From a virus, in IMG/VR virus record IMGVR_UViG_3300006810_000062, positions 1 to 52,771 of that record: a stretch of DNA of 52,771 bases; one strand, 5' to 3'. Below, one piece after another: positions 16,344 through 25,425 of this stretch. Within the stretch, counting starts at the first letter, position 1, and the number at the start of each line of letters is the position of its first letter. The notes beneath the pieces are model-generated. The model saw only the letters and a program-made list of their open reading frames with translations. It ran no database searches and had not been told where the DNA came from. The translations under genes were made by a program, and so were the position numbers.

Positions 16344-19300
16344 ATGGCTATAGCTTTTGGTACTCAAGAGTATGAAGATATTTCTAATGAAGTAGCTTTA
16401 CTAGCAAAAAATAATCAAATAAAAAATAACCAAGATTTAAATAATTATTTAACTTCTAAAGATGTTTCTATTCTTGATTTTAAAAGAGCAGTTGATGAAG
16501 AAGCTACACAAAAAGCTCGTGTAAAAAGTGGTGAAGCTTATGGAACTGTTGCTGATGGTATTGAACTATTTGGTGTAGGTGTTCCTATGCCTTCTAAAAT
16601 AATAGGTCGTGCTTTAGGAAATATAACTGATGATGTTACAAGTGCTATAGGATCAGGTATAGAACTTACTGCAGGTAAAAAAGCTAGAAAAAATGTAAGT
16701 AATTTTTTTGGGGAAGCAGGAAACATTATTAAAAATGTTATAGGTCAAGAAAACACTGATTCATTAAAAAGAACTTTTGATCCTAAAACTAATACAGCAG
16801 AACAAGTAGCTAGTACTTTTGCTGAGTTTGCTTTACCTTTTGGAGTTGCTACTAAAACTTTAGGAACATTAGGAAAGGTTGCTAAGATTCCTAAAGCTAC
16901 TACTAAAGCTCAAAAAAGAATTAGAGATTATTCTAAGTATGGTACAGCAGGTGTAGTAGCAGATGTTTTTACAAGAGATGAAGATGAACAACTTACTATG
17001 AATTTAGTACAGATGATTCCCGGTATGGAAGATTCTTTATCTTCTTTAGCTATAGACCCTGATGATTCTTTTGCAGAAAAAAAACTTAAGCAGTCTGTTG
17101 ATTCTTTAATAGGTCAAATTGCTTTTGGTGGTCTTATAATTGGTGGTATTAGTGTAACAAAAAGTGGCATTAATGTAGGTGGAAAAATAATTTCAAAAAC
17201 TGATCTTGTTAATAAACTTAAAAAAGGTTCATCTTCTTTAACTAATAAAGTTAGTGCAATAAAAAATAGTAAGATTATGACTCCTATTAATAATAGTGCT
17301 AATACTATAACATCTAATGTAAAAGCAACTAAAAATTCTTTAGGTCAGTATATGCAAACAGGTACTGCTAAAAATGTATTAGGAAAAATAGGAAATATAA
17401 ATAGTTTTTTAGGTAAAGCTTTTACTTCTAAAGCAGGAATGAGTGATCCTTTATTTAAAGCTAATATTCTTAGAAGAGAATATGCAGAAGCTAGAGATAT
17501 TCTTGCTAAAAAAGAAGCTAAAGAATTAGAACGACTTATAAAAAAATATAACTCTGATAGAGACTTAGTTAACAAAGTTTTACAAGGTGCTTATGTTTCT
17601 AATCCAAATAATAATCCTAAGATAGCTAAAGAAGTTATTGACCAAGCTCAAAAAATGAATAAGATGATACAAGATAATACTCCTATAATTAAAAGCTTAT
17701 TAAAATTAAAGGATGATGATGTATTATCTTTACAATTAGATGCTAATAATGGTACGTATTTAACAAGAACATATCAATTTAGTAGCAATCCTCAATGGAC
17801 AAAACAAATAGGTAAAGTATTAGATGGTAAATTAAAACCTAACTCTCAAAATAATCAAGACTTAATTAATATAGTTGAAAATGCTAGATCATATATTTTA
17901 AAACAACATCCTTCATTAAATAGGGATCAAGCAGATAACATATTAAATGAAATGTTATTAAAAGGCAAAGCAGGAGAACAAGTTAATTTATTTGAAACAT
18001 TATTATATGAAGGTGTAGGTGGTGTTGGTAAAAAAGTAGGAGTAAGAGTAGGTAAAAAAAGAAAAAATATTGATAAACCTATCTTAGAATTTTTAGGAGA
18101 AATAAAAGACCCTACTAAAAATTTTGTAACAACTATTCAAAATCAAAATAGATTAATAGCTAAAGCAAAATATTTAAATGATATTAAAAGTATTGCTGAA
18201 AATTCTTTAGGAAGACAAGTTAAGTTAGAAGGTTTATTTCCTTCTCTTCCTACAGAAGTAAGTACTTTTGTTAAAGCAAACATTGCTCCTAATAAATTTA
18301 TTAATAAAAAATTAAGTGACTTAGAAGCAGTAAAAGAGTTAGAAGGTTTAGGTGTATCTTCTAAACGATTAGGTCTAGATGATATATATACAACACCTGA
18401 GATGGGTACAGTTTTTGATAGAGGTTTAGATGTTTTTGGTTTTGAAGGGTCAAAAAATTTTTATTTAAATGGGTTTGCTAAACTTGCAGGTATAGGACAA
18501 GCTAATCAAACAGTTCTTGATAATGCTACTCATGTATTAAATGTTTATGGTGCTGCTCAACAAGTAGCTATGAATGGACATTTTTTTAATAAACAAGTTT
18601 ATAATAATTCAGTAAGTTCTTTAAAAACTGTATTAGAAAAAGCTAAATTACAAGACCCTAAAGCTTTAGAAGAATTAGCTTATTTAAAACAATCAGGATT
18701 AATTGATTCTAGTGTTGATGCAGAAATAGTTTTAAAAAATTTAAATTTAAGAGGAACTTCAGATGATATAGTTGGAGAAAAATCATTAGCTAAAAAAATA
18801 TATGATGTACCTTTTAAAGGAATTAAAAAAACACTTAAAATAGCTTCAGGAGTTTATGGTGGTGTTGATGATGTATCTAAGTTAATAGCTTTAAAAGCAG
18901 AAGTAGCTCAATATAGAAAAGCATTTCCTAATTTAAGTGAAAAAGAAATCTTAGATAAATCAATAGAGATAGTACGTAATACAATGCCTTCTTACTCTAC
19001 TGCAGCTCCTGCAGTTAGACTTTTATCTCGTGTACCTTTAGGAACATATGCTACTTTTCCTGCTGAAATGGTTAGGACTACAAAAAATATAGTAAGCCAA
19101 GGAATAAGAGATGTATTAGAAGGAAGAAGAACAAATAATTCTGCATTAAAAAACATAGGATATAAAAGATTAACATCAGCAGCAGGTGTAACTACAGGTT
19201 TAGGAGTAGGTATAACAACATACAATCAATTAAATGATGTGACTCCTGTAAATGAAAGAGCAGTTAAATTATTAAGTGCTGATTATTCTAAAAATAGTCC

Positions 19301-20252
19301 TAAACTATTTCTAGAAAATTTTACAGAAGATAGAAATGGAAATATTGTAGCCAAAGTTATAGACTCAGGATCAATAGATGCAGCTCAATATGTTAAAGGA
19401 CCTATAAGAGCAATCATAGCTAGACTAACAGCAGGAGAAGAAGTAACTCAAAGAGAATTAGATGATGTATTTAAAGAGATAGGAACTGAAGTTTTAAGTC
19501 CTTATTTTTCTCCAAAGTTTTTAACAAAAGATTTAGTATCATTAATATCAGGTTTTGATAAAAAAGGAAATGAAGTTTCTAAAGCAGAAGCTGTTAAAAA
19601 TTTAGCAACAACTCTTATTTATCCGGGATTTGCAGAAAATATTCAAGCTTATAGACAAGCTAAAGAATCAGAAAAGTTAATGGGAAAAGGAGAAGCAGTT
19701 AATGAGTATGGTTTTCCTACTAGTTCTGAAGATCAAAGCACTTTTAATAAGTTTGGAATAAGAAAACAAACTATTAATTTAAATAAACAATTAGGTTATA
19801 GTATCTTCCAAGATTTAAAAGAAATAAGAGAAACTAAAAAGTCTTTATCAAATTTATTAAATAGAGAAACTCCTATAAAGGTATTGGATTTAGATGAAAA
19901 AAAAGATATAATAAATAAATATCTTAAATTACAATTAGATAAAAAAGAAAGTCAAGCTAGATTATATGATAAGATTAAAGTGTTTGGTGATATAACTTAT
20001 ACTGATAAAGAAAATAATAAACAAACATTAACAGCTTCAGGTATTATAAAATTATTATCAAACCAAGGACTTAGCAAAGCAGATAAAACTACTATGTCTA
20101 GTGCAATTAAAAATGGTAGGTTTGTACCTGATACTTTATCAGTTAAAGAAATGCAAAGACTAATACAGACTAAAAAGTTTCCTACTGATGTATTAAGATC
20201 AATAGTAGAATACTCAAAACAATTAGAAGGTATCAAATTAAGGGATTATTAA
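16344..20252 (+). CDS. giant internal virion protein (1302 aa)
   Basis: The largest protein of the window. Residues 50-330 alternate amphipathic and Gly/Ala-rich membrane-active-looking stretches (GTVADGIELFGVGVPMPSKI, VASTFAEFALPFGVATKT, LIGQIAFGGLIIGGISV); the remainder is long Lys/Leu helices with no transglycosylase or peptidase signature that I can see. Size, location and composition match podoviral core/ejection proteins (T7 gp16-like role). Function by position and size, not by motif. Confidence 0.8.
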   Translation: MAIAFGTQEYEDISNEVALLAKNNQIKNNQDLNNYLTSKDVSILDFKRAVDEEATQKARVKSGEAYGTVADGIELFGVGVPMPSKIIGRALGNITDDVTSAIGSGIELTAGKKARKNVSNFFGEAGNIIKNVIGQENTDSLKRTFDPKTNTAEQVASTFAEFALPFGVATKTLGTLGKVAKIPKATTKAQKRIRDYSKYGTAGVVADVFTRDEDEQLTMNLVQMIPGMEDSLSSLAIDPDDSFAEKKLKQSVDSLIGQIAFGGLIIGGISVTKSGINVGGKIISKTDLVNKLKKGSSSLTNKVSAIKNSKIMTPINNSANTITSNVKATKNSLGQYMQTGTAKNVLGKIGNINSFLGKAFTSKAGMSDPLFKANILRREYAEARDILAKKEAKELERLIKKYNSDRDLVNKVLQGAYVSNPNNNPKIAKEVIDQAQKMNKMIQDNTPIIKSLLKLKDDDVLSLQLDANNGTYLTRTYQFSSNPQWTKQIGKVLDGKLKPNSQNNQDLINIVENARSYILKQHPSLNRDQADNILNEMLLKGKAGEQVNLFETLLYEGVGGVGKKVGVRVGKKRKNIDKPILEFLGEIKDPTKNFVTTIQNQNRLIAKAKYLNDIKSIAENSLGRQVKLEGLFPSLPTEVSTFVKANIAPNKFINKKLSDLEAVKELEGLGVSSKRLGLDDIYTTPEMGTVFDRGLDVFGFEGSKNFYLNGFAKLAGIGQANQTVLDNATHVLNVYGAAQQVAMNGHFFNKQVYNNSVSSLKTVLEKAKLQDPKALEELAYLKQSGLIDSSVDAEIVLKNLNLRGTSDDIVGEKSLAKKIYDVPFKGIKKTLKIASGVYGGVDDVSKLIALKAEVAQYRKAFPNLSEKEILDKSIEIVRNTMPSYSTAAPAVRLLSRVPLGTYATFPAEMVRTTKNIVSQGIRDVLEGRRTNNSALKNIGYKRLTSAAGVTTGLGVGITTYNQLNDVTPVNERAVKLLSADYSKNSPKLFLENFTEDRNGNIVAKVIDSGSIDAAQYVKGPIRAIIARLTAGEEVTQRELDDVFKEIGTEVLSPYFSPKFLTKDLVSLISGFDKKGNEVSKAEAVKNLATTLIYPGFAENIQAYRQAKESEKLMGKGEAVNEYGFPTSSEDQSTFNKFGIRKQTINLNKQLGYSIFQDLKEIRETKKSLSNLLNRETPIKVLDLDEKKDIINKYLKLQLDKKESQARLYDKIKVFGDITYTDKENNKQTLTASGIIKLLSNQGLSKADKTTMSSAIKNGRFVPDTLSVKEMQRLIQTKKFPTDVLRSIVEYSKQLEGIKLRDY

Positions 20253-20253
20253 A

Positions 20254-21000
20254 ATGGCAAAGAAGAAAAAGAATTTAGCAGACATGGTAAAAGCTCCACG
20301 TAAGATTGACATCAATGGTCAACTACATATGCTTGCATGGATTACAGCAGACGAGGGTAAAGCTTTAAAGTTATTAGGTGGTGCAGGTAAAAAAGGTCCT
20401 ATGGGTATACCAAGTTTTTATGGTCCGGGTGGTCCGGGTGATGATGGAACAGACCCTTCAGGTACTGATGAAGGTCCGGGAGAGGGTCCGGGAGCAAGTC
20501 AAGGTCCTTCTGAAGGTGACGATCCTACAGGAAATACTGATGGTTCAACCGGAGGAGTAGGTGGTAATAGTACTAGTATGGGTATAGATAGCAGTCAAAG
20601 TGATATGGAATCGATACAAGCAGGATTAGAAGCCGGAGGTCCGGCTGACATAGGTGGTAATGAAAATGATGAGCTTGAGTTTAAAAAAGCTGTGCAAGCT
20701 GTGGCTGAGAAGATACCTGATGAATCTCCATTAACAGATGCTATGAAAGCATACTATGGCAAAGGAATAGGAACATCAACAATAGATATGTCTACTGCTG
20801 CAGGTAGAGCAACTAGTCTAGCTAATATGACTAGTCCTTCTACAAGTGCTATAGGTGGTAAGTTCGATCCTGCTACAGGAAGATATATATTTCCCGATGG
20901 TAGGATTTTTGATACTGCTACAGGAAAATTCTTACCTATGTCTCAATCTAATAAGATAGAAGGATTAGATTTATTTAGACCTATTGAAGGAGTTAAGTAA
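20254..21000 (+). CDS. Gly/Pro-rich virion-associated protein
   Basis: 248 residues. A basic N-terminus (MAKKKKNLADMVKAPRK) and a short domain (GQLHMLAWITADEGKALKLL) lead to a Gly-Pro-rich linker (about 44-110, with several GPG units), then a helical segment and a small C-terminal motif (GGKFDPATGRYIFPDGRIF). The linker uses CCG-GGT and CCG-GGA for every Pro-Gly. Probably a minor virion protein tied to the preceding ejection proteins. Confidence 0.75.
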   Translation: MAKKKKNLADMVKAPRKIDINGQLHMLAWITADEGKALKLLGGAGKKGPMGIPSFYGPGGPGDDGTDPSGTDEGPGEGPGASQGPSEGDDPTGNTDGSTGGVGGNSTSMGIDSSQSDMESIQAGLEAGGPADIGGNENDELEFKKAVQAVAEKIPDESPLTDAMKAYYGKGIGTSTIDMSTAAGRATSLANMTSPSTSAIGGKFDPATGRYIFPDGRIFDTATGKFLPMSQSNKIEGLDLFRPIEGVK

Positions 21001-21482
21001 TGAAATATAAAATGAAAATTTTATTAGATCAGTTAGTTGACTTTGAAGGATTAGTTCTTAAAGTTTACCAAGACCATCTTGGAATAGATACAATAGGTAT
21101 AGGTAGAAATTTAATTGACAGAGGTATCTCTGATAAAGAACTAGAATTAATGGGTAAAACAATAGAAGAAGTTTATGCTGAAGGTATAACTAAAGAAGAT
21201 GCATATATGTTAGCTGCTAATGATATTAAAATAGTTGAAGCAGAGTTATGTTATCATCAACCATGTATAGAAGATTTAGGTGAATCTCGTCAAAGAGTAT
21301 TAATAGATATGGCTTTTAATATGGGTGTTCCTCGTCTTTTAAAATTTAAAAAGATGTGGTCTGCTATACATAAAGGTTCTTATAATACTGCATCGAAAGA
21401 GATGTTGGATTCTAAGTGGGCATTACAAGTAAAAAAGAGAGCTATAAAATTATCCTCATGTATGCAATCAGGTGATTGGTAA
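21000..21482 (+). CDS. endolysin, T4-type lysozyme (glycoside hydrolase 24)
   Basis: 160 residues. Cuts the glycan of peptidoglycan at lysis. The catalytic triad is visible with the T4 spacing: Glu16 (FEG), Asp25 (VYQDHLG) and Thr31 (IDTIGIGRNL), equal to E11/D20/T26 of T4 lysozyme. DMAFNMG (about 104-109) is the second family motif. No signal peptide, so it needs a holin; holin-like genes follow at once. ATG overlaps the preceding TAA. Confidence 0.95.
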   Translation: MKYKMKILLDQLVDFEGLVLKVYQDHLGIDTIGIGRNLIDRGISDKELELMGKTIEEVYAEGITKEDAYMLAANDIKIVEAELCYHQPCIEDLGESRQRVLIDMAFNMGVPRLLKFKKMWSAIHKGSYNTASKEMLDSKWALQVKKRAIKLSSCMQSGDW

Positions 21483-21693
21483 CGTGGTGTCAGTCGAGCA
21501 ATTTTTAAAATGGAAAGTACTACCAAGATTTATGATGCTTGCTAGTACAGTTATGTCTTGGAGATGTGCCGAATGGTTTATGGATTTAGATTCACCTACT
21601 GCAGCACAGTCAGCATTTGTATCTGTGGTTATGGGTGTGATGACAGGTGTATTTGCAATATGGATGGGTCACGAACATAAAGGAGATAAGTAA
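21472..21693 (+). CDS. holin-like small membrane protein
   Basis: 73 residues from a GTG at 21472 overlapping the lysozyme end by 11 bases (other GTG codons at 21484 and 21487 are possible starts). Two hydrophobic helices (about 17-32, LPRFMMLASTVMSWRC, and 43-63, AAQSAFVSVVMGVMTGVFAI) joined by a short loop and a charged C-terminus (GHEHKGDK) fit a small holin. Position right after the lysozyme supports lysis. Confidence 0.8.
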   Translation: MIGNVVSVEQFLKWKVLPRFMMLASTVMSWRCAEWFMDLDSPTAAQSAFVSVVMGVMTGVFAIWMGHEHKGDK

Positions 21694-22088
21694 TGTTAAC
21701 TGCATTAATAGGACCAGTATCAAATCTTCTTGGTAAATTTATAGAAGATAAAGATATGAAGAATAAGTTGGCACATCAAGTGGCAACGATGGCTGAGAAT
21801 CATGCACAGGAATTAGCCAAAGGTCAGCTAGATATAAACAAAGCAGAAGCTAAACACAAATCAATATTCGTAGCTGGGTGGAGACCCTTTATTGGCTGGA
21901 CCTGTGGTATTGCTTTGTGTTGGCATTTTGTACTAGCACCTGTTACTATGTTTATATGTGCTTATTTAAATGTTGTTATATTAGAACTACCAACTTTTGA
22001 CATGGGTTCACTTATGACTGTGCTGATGGGAATGTTAGGACTTGGAACACTCAGGACATATGAAAAGCAAAAAGGATTAACTAAATAA
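21693..22088 (+). CDS. holin of the 3TM family (Holin_3TMS-like)
   Basis: 131 residues. An amphipathic helix (about 20-57, DKDMKNKLAHQVATMAENHA) precedes AGWRPFIGWTCGIALCWHFV, a hydrophobic loop region and PTFDMGSLMTVLMGMLGLG with a terminal RTYEKQKG. This is the recognisable pattern of the 3TM holin family known from gene transfer agents and phages. Together with the preceding membrane protein it makes two holin candidates; one may act as antiholin. Confidence 0.85.
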   Translation: MLTALIGPVSNLLGKFIEDKDMKNKLAHQVATMAENHAQELAKGQLDINKAEAKHKSIFVAGWRPFIGWTCGIALCWHFVLAPVTMFICAYLNVVILELPTFDMGSLMTVLMGMLGLGTLRTYEKQKGLTK

Positions 22089-22105
22089 AAATAAAAGGTT
22101 TAAAT

Positions 22106-22258
22106 ATGATAACTTTAACTAAAGCACAAGATAAAAAAATGAAAGAACATTCTAAGCATCATACAAAAAACCATATGATGATGATGGCAAAACTTATGGC
22201 AAAAGGAAGCAGTTTTAATCAGGCTCATAATCAAGCAATGAAAAAGATAGGAAAATAA
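22106..22258 (+). CDS. small His/Met/Lys-rich protein (50 aa)
   Basis: ATG at 22106 follows an AAAGG ribosome site. The 50-residue basic, helical product contains KKMKEHSKHHTKNHMMMMAK, very rich in His and Met, which could bind metal (Cu/Zn-like) or simply be a basic helix. Its stop is two bases before the next ATG. Unrecognised; part of a run of three small basic genes at the end of the rightward transcript. Confidence 0.65.
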   Translation: MITLTKAQDKKMKEHSKHHTKNHMMMMAKLMAKGSSFNQAHNQAMKKIGK

Positions 22259-22259
22259 A

Positions 22260-22427
22260 ATGGCAATCCTAAAAAAGAAAAAATCTAAATCTCCTAAACC
22301 TGCTAACCCTTCTTTGTATGCAAGAGTAAAAGCAAAAACCAAAAAGAAATTTTCAGTTTATCCCAGTGCATATGCAAATGCATATTTAGTTAGAGAATAT
22401 AAAAAGGCTGGTGGGAAGTACGTCTAA
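22260..22427 (+). CDS. small basic phage protein (55 aa)
   Basis: ATG at 22260. The N-terminal half is Lys/Pro-rich; the C-terminal part KKFSVYPSAYANAYLVREYK is a motif I associate with small phage proteins that often sit beside or within DUF5872-type proteins. TAATG overlap with the following gene, which carries the DUF5872-like motif, supports a joint unit. Possibly a small DNA-binding virion protein. Confidence 0.75.
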   Translation: MAILKKKKSKSPKPANPSLYARVKAKTKKKFSVYPSAYANAYLVREYKKAGGKYV

Positions 22428-22669
22428 TGGCTAAACCTAAAAACAGTGGCTTAACTAAATGGTTCAAAGAAGAATGGACAGACGTTAAGACAGGTAAGAA
22501 ATGTGGTAGGTCTGGTAAGGATAAAAAGAAAAGACCTTATCCTGCTTGCAGACCTAAGAAGATAGCTAGTAAAATTACTAAGACTGAAGCTAGAAAAAAG
22601 ACAGGACCTAAGATGGTTAAGTGGTCTGTTACTGCTTCAGGTAAAAAAAGAAAATCAAGGAGTGTTTAA
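22427..22669 (+). CDS. DUF5872-like basic protein
   Basis: 80 residues, strongly basic. LTKWFKEEWTDVKTGKKCGR, then KKRPYPACRP, matches the pattern of the DUF5872 family, common in marine phages and of unknown function; the paired cysteines (in KKCGRS and PACRP) may bind a metal. It ends the rightward transcript: its TAA (22667-22669) abuts the converging stop at 22670 with no bases between. Confidence 0.85.
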   Translation: MAKPKNSGLTKWFKEEWTDVKTGKKCGRSGKDKKKRPYPACRPKKIASKITKTEARKKTGPKMVKWSVTASGKKRKSRSV

Positions 22670-23143
22670 TTATGTGGTGTGTTCTTCCTGAGATATATTT
22701 TCCTCAACAGTTTCATCGTCATCTTCCTCAGAAAAGTAATCAGGAAAAGATGTTTGAAGCAGTGAATAAATTTTATCAAATCCTAAAGTTTGCATAACAA
22801 GAACTATATCTGCTTCTAAAGATTCAGTTGTAAACTCTTGTGAATCATCGTTGTTACCACGAACTTTTGATAATAACTCCAAAGCTTTTAAAGCAGAGTT
22901 AGAGTGTCCTGAATTTTTAGCTATATCATATTGCTTTTCTAATTCATTAATAACATCTATGTCTGTAGTAATATCAGAAGATAATTCTGCTATACGTTCT
23001 ATGCAATCTTGTTCTCTTAATAATCTAGAGCCTTGATTGTGAGCAGATGTCTCACTATATCCTGCTTCCTTTGCAGCTCTTGTAGCATTACGATGTAGGA
23101 CATAGTTCTGACAAAACTTTTCTTTACGTTCATTAAGCTGCAA
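22670..23143 (-). CDS. terS: terminase small subunit
   Basis: 157 residues. Starts at a TTG; the only upstream in-frame codons before a stop hold no other start. LNERKEKFCQNYVLHRNATR, then AAKEAGYSETSAHNQGSRLL (about 3-42), is the helix-turn-helix DNA-recognition domain of the Terminase_2 (XtmA-like) family; a helical oligomerisation segment and an acidic C-terminus (EEDDDETVEEN) follow. It should bind the packaging site and engage TerL. Oddly it is last on the leftward transcript, about 20 kb from terL and on the other strand; it overlaps the upstream gene by 11 bases. Confidence 0.85.
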   Translation of the reverse strand: MQLNERKEKFCQNYVLHRNATRAAKEAGYSETSAHNQGSRLLREQDCIERIAELSSDITTDIDVINELEKQYDIAKNSGHSNSALKALELLSKVRGNNDDSQEFTTESLEADIVLVMQTLGFDKIYSLLQTSFPDYFSEEDDDETVEENISQEEHTT

Positions 23144-25424
23144 GAGGATTTATAATATCAAGGTATGATATCTCCTTACCTCTTAATGATTTCTTATATA
23201 CTTCTGAAACTAAAGTACCTTCACCATGTACAGTGACTGAGAGATCAAGGTCTGAATTGTCAAAAAGCTTTTCACAATCTTGAGCATTAGCTAACAGTTC
23301 TCCAGTAGTCCAAAAATGTTTATCACTAGTTTCAACTCTAAAATATTTAGGCTTATCACTAATCTTTTCTTTTTTCATTTGAGGAGTTAGTTCTTTAACT
23401 GAACAATCAAAACCAAACAACTCAAAGTTTCTAAAGCCTAAGATGTGAGCTAGTGATATAGTTCTCATAGCAGCACAAGTACCACCAGCAACTAATGTTG
23501 TTCCTGTTTTAATACCTGCATTTTTATCAATAGTAATTTTATCTTTTGTACTAGCATCTCTCAATGCATCAGAGTAAGCTTGCCATCCTTTTATCTTTGC
23601 ATTTTTAGATTGTAAGTATCTAGTAACAGAAGGATCAGTCATAGAAGCTATAAGAAATAAAGTCTTATCATCTATAGTTTTAAATAAATCTTTTCGTACA
23701 ACTCCATGAGTACTCACTCCTTCAATAGGTCTTGGGTCTAATATTACACAAGCAAAGGGTTGTATTCCATGAGCTAATAATTTAGGATAACTATGTTTAA
23801 CACAGAATACTTTACCACCACTCTTTAATTTTTCTTTTAAGAGTTTAAAGTTAGTACTACTTCCACCTGATACAACAAAAGCAGTTTCTTTATTTATTTT
23901 ACCATGCTTTAACCAATCAAAATCTTTTATTAATTTTTGATTAGTGTGTATATTATCTATTATTTCTTGTTTAGGTCTAGAGTCTTTTGGATTAACAACT
24001 ATAGGCATCCTAGTTAAATCTTTAGGTAATGCAGGTGTTCCTTTTTTATTAGCAACAAAACATATGTGTGTTATACCACCACCAAATACTCGATCAGTAC
24101 TAGGAAGAACAACCTTGCCATAGGCTTTCATTTCTTTTATAAGTTTATTAACACCCATGTTACTTTCTTTAGGAAGATTTCCTTCTTGATCTTTAGAAAA
24201 GTAATCATCAAAAACTAATAAAGAAATCTTTTTTAAATTTTTGTAGTCTTCCTTAACAGTTTCATATGAATGTCCACCATCTATAAAAGCAAAGTCTGCT
24301 TTGTTAACTTCTTTACATTTAGGAATAGTTAGTTTACTATCTCCTTTATGTAGTTGAAATGTAAATGTCTTGCCTTTATTAAACACTTCTGTAGCATAAT
24401 CAGTTAACCTTTTCTTAACTGCTTCAATACTATTATGAGGTTTTGTATTCATTTCATAGTCATCACTTGCTTCAGTAGCATCTTCAAATAAATCAAAGCC
24501 TATATAGTTTACTGAATCATGGTTTTTAAAAGCAGCATCAGCCATGTCAATAGCTCTTCCACCATTCCACGTACCTACTTCTACTATATTTTTAACTTTG
24601 TAATGCTCTACAATATTACATAACTTTCTATATCTTTCTAGTTTAACATCAGGAGATACATTAGTATTACTTATATTATCTTTTAAGTTTCCTTTATAAT
24701 GAATAAAATATTCAGACAAAGGTGATTGCATAAATGCTGTCAGTCCTTTGACGTTCTCTGTCATATTATTGACAGCCATACCATGAGCTTTATAGATGTT
24801 TAAAAGTCTTTCAAAGATGAAACCATCATGCCATTCTCTATAAGCAATCGTTTCACCTATTGTATAACAACCTCTGAAGTCAGCTAATAAAGAACAAGCA
24901 TCATGATATTGTAAGTTAAATCCCATGAAGCTAGTTTCACTATAGTCTATATCAGTACGACCAAGATGTACAACACTTGCTTGAGAAGGTAACCACTTAT
25001 CAACTGCACTAACATCTAATCGTTTACTAGCTATAGTATCAGCATCAATCCATATCAACCAATTAGGTTCTTCTTTATCATAGTTCTCATCTTCCATCAT
25101 TTCAAAAGCTAAGTCTGTTAACGAGTAAACTTTATGACACCATTTAATAGCATCTAGTCTCCAGTTGTAAGACATCTTACCACCTTCAGTACCATCGTGC
25201 TTCTTCATACGTTCCCGATACTCAAGCATATCTTTTACGTCATTAAGATTCCTATAACTAACAACATCACTAGTAGGAGGTTTAAGTTTTGGTAAGTCGA
25301 AATCATGGTAGTAAGCAATGAGTTTGAAATGTTTTGGATTCCACTTCTCAACGATACTTTCAAGCATTTTTTTTGCATATGTTTCATATCCATTCTCACT
25401 AAATGAGGTTACAAAGGTGTACAT
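23133..25424 (-). CDS. three-domain glycosyltransferase-like / SAM methyltransferase / DUF115 protein
   Basis: 763 residues. Domain 1 (about 1-255) is a glycosyltransferase-A-like fold with a DxD metal site (D127-A-D129 in WIDADT). Domain 2 (about 260-460) is a class I SAM methyltransferase (IVEVGTWNGGRAID at 280-293; FAFIDGGHSYETVKEDY at about 379-395). Domain 3 (about 510-740) resembles DUF115/MptE-like proteins (AFVVSGGSSTNFKLLKEKL; VILDPRP), a family tied to flagellin and surface glycosylation. Probably adds and methylates sugars on an unknown target. It follows a separate glycosyltransferase with a GGAG site at the junction. Confidence 0.85.
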   Translation of the reverse strand: MYTFVTSFSENGYETYAKKMLESIVEKWNPKHFKLIAYYHDFDLPKLKPPTSDVVSYRNLNDVKDMLEYRERMKKHDGTEGGKMSYNWRLDAIKWCHKVYSLTDLAFEMMEDENYDKEEPNWLIWIDADTIASKRLDVSAVDKWLPSQASVVHLGRTDIDYSETSFMGFNLQYHDACSLLADFRGCYTIGETIAYREWHDGFIFERLLNIYKAHGMAVNNMTENVKGLTAFMQSPLSEYFIHYKGNLKDNISNTNVSPDVKLERYRKLCNIVEHYKVKNIVEVGTWNGGRAIDMADAAFKNHDSVNYIGFDLFEDATEASDDYEMNTKPHNSIEAVKKRLTDYATEVFNKGKTFTFQLHKGDSKLTIPKCKEVNKADFAFIDGGHSYETVKEDYKNLKKISLLVFDDYFSKDQEGNLPKESNMGVNKLIKEMKAYGKVVLPSTDRVFGGGITHICFVANKKGTPALPKDLTRMPIVVNPKDSRPKQEIIDNIHTNQKLIKDFDWLKHGKINKETAFVVSGGSSTNFKLLKEKLKSGGKVFCVKHSYPKLLAHGIQPFACVILDPRPIEGVSTHGVVRKDLFKTIDDKTLFLIASMTDPSVTRYLQSKNAKIKGWQAYSDALRDASTKDKITIDKNAGIKTGTTLVAGGTCAAMRTISLAHILGFRNFELFGFDCSVKELTPQMKKEKISDKPKYFRVETSDKHFWTTGELLANAQDCEKLFDNSDLDLSVTVHGEGTLVSEVYKKSLRGKEISYLDIINPLAA

Positions 25425-25425
25425 T

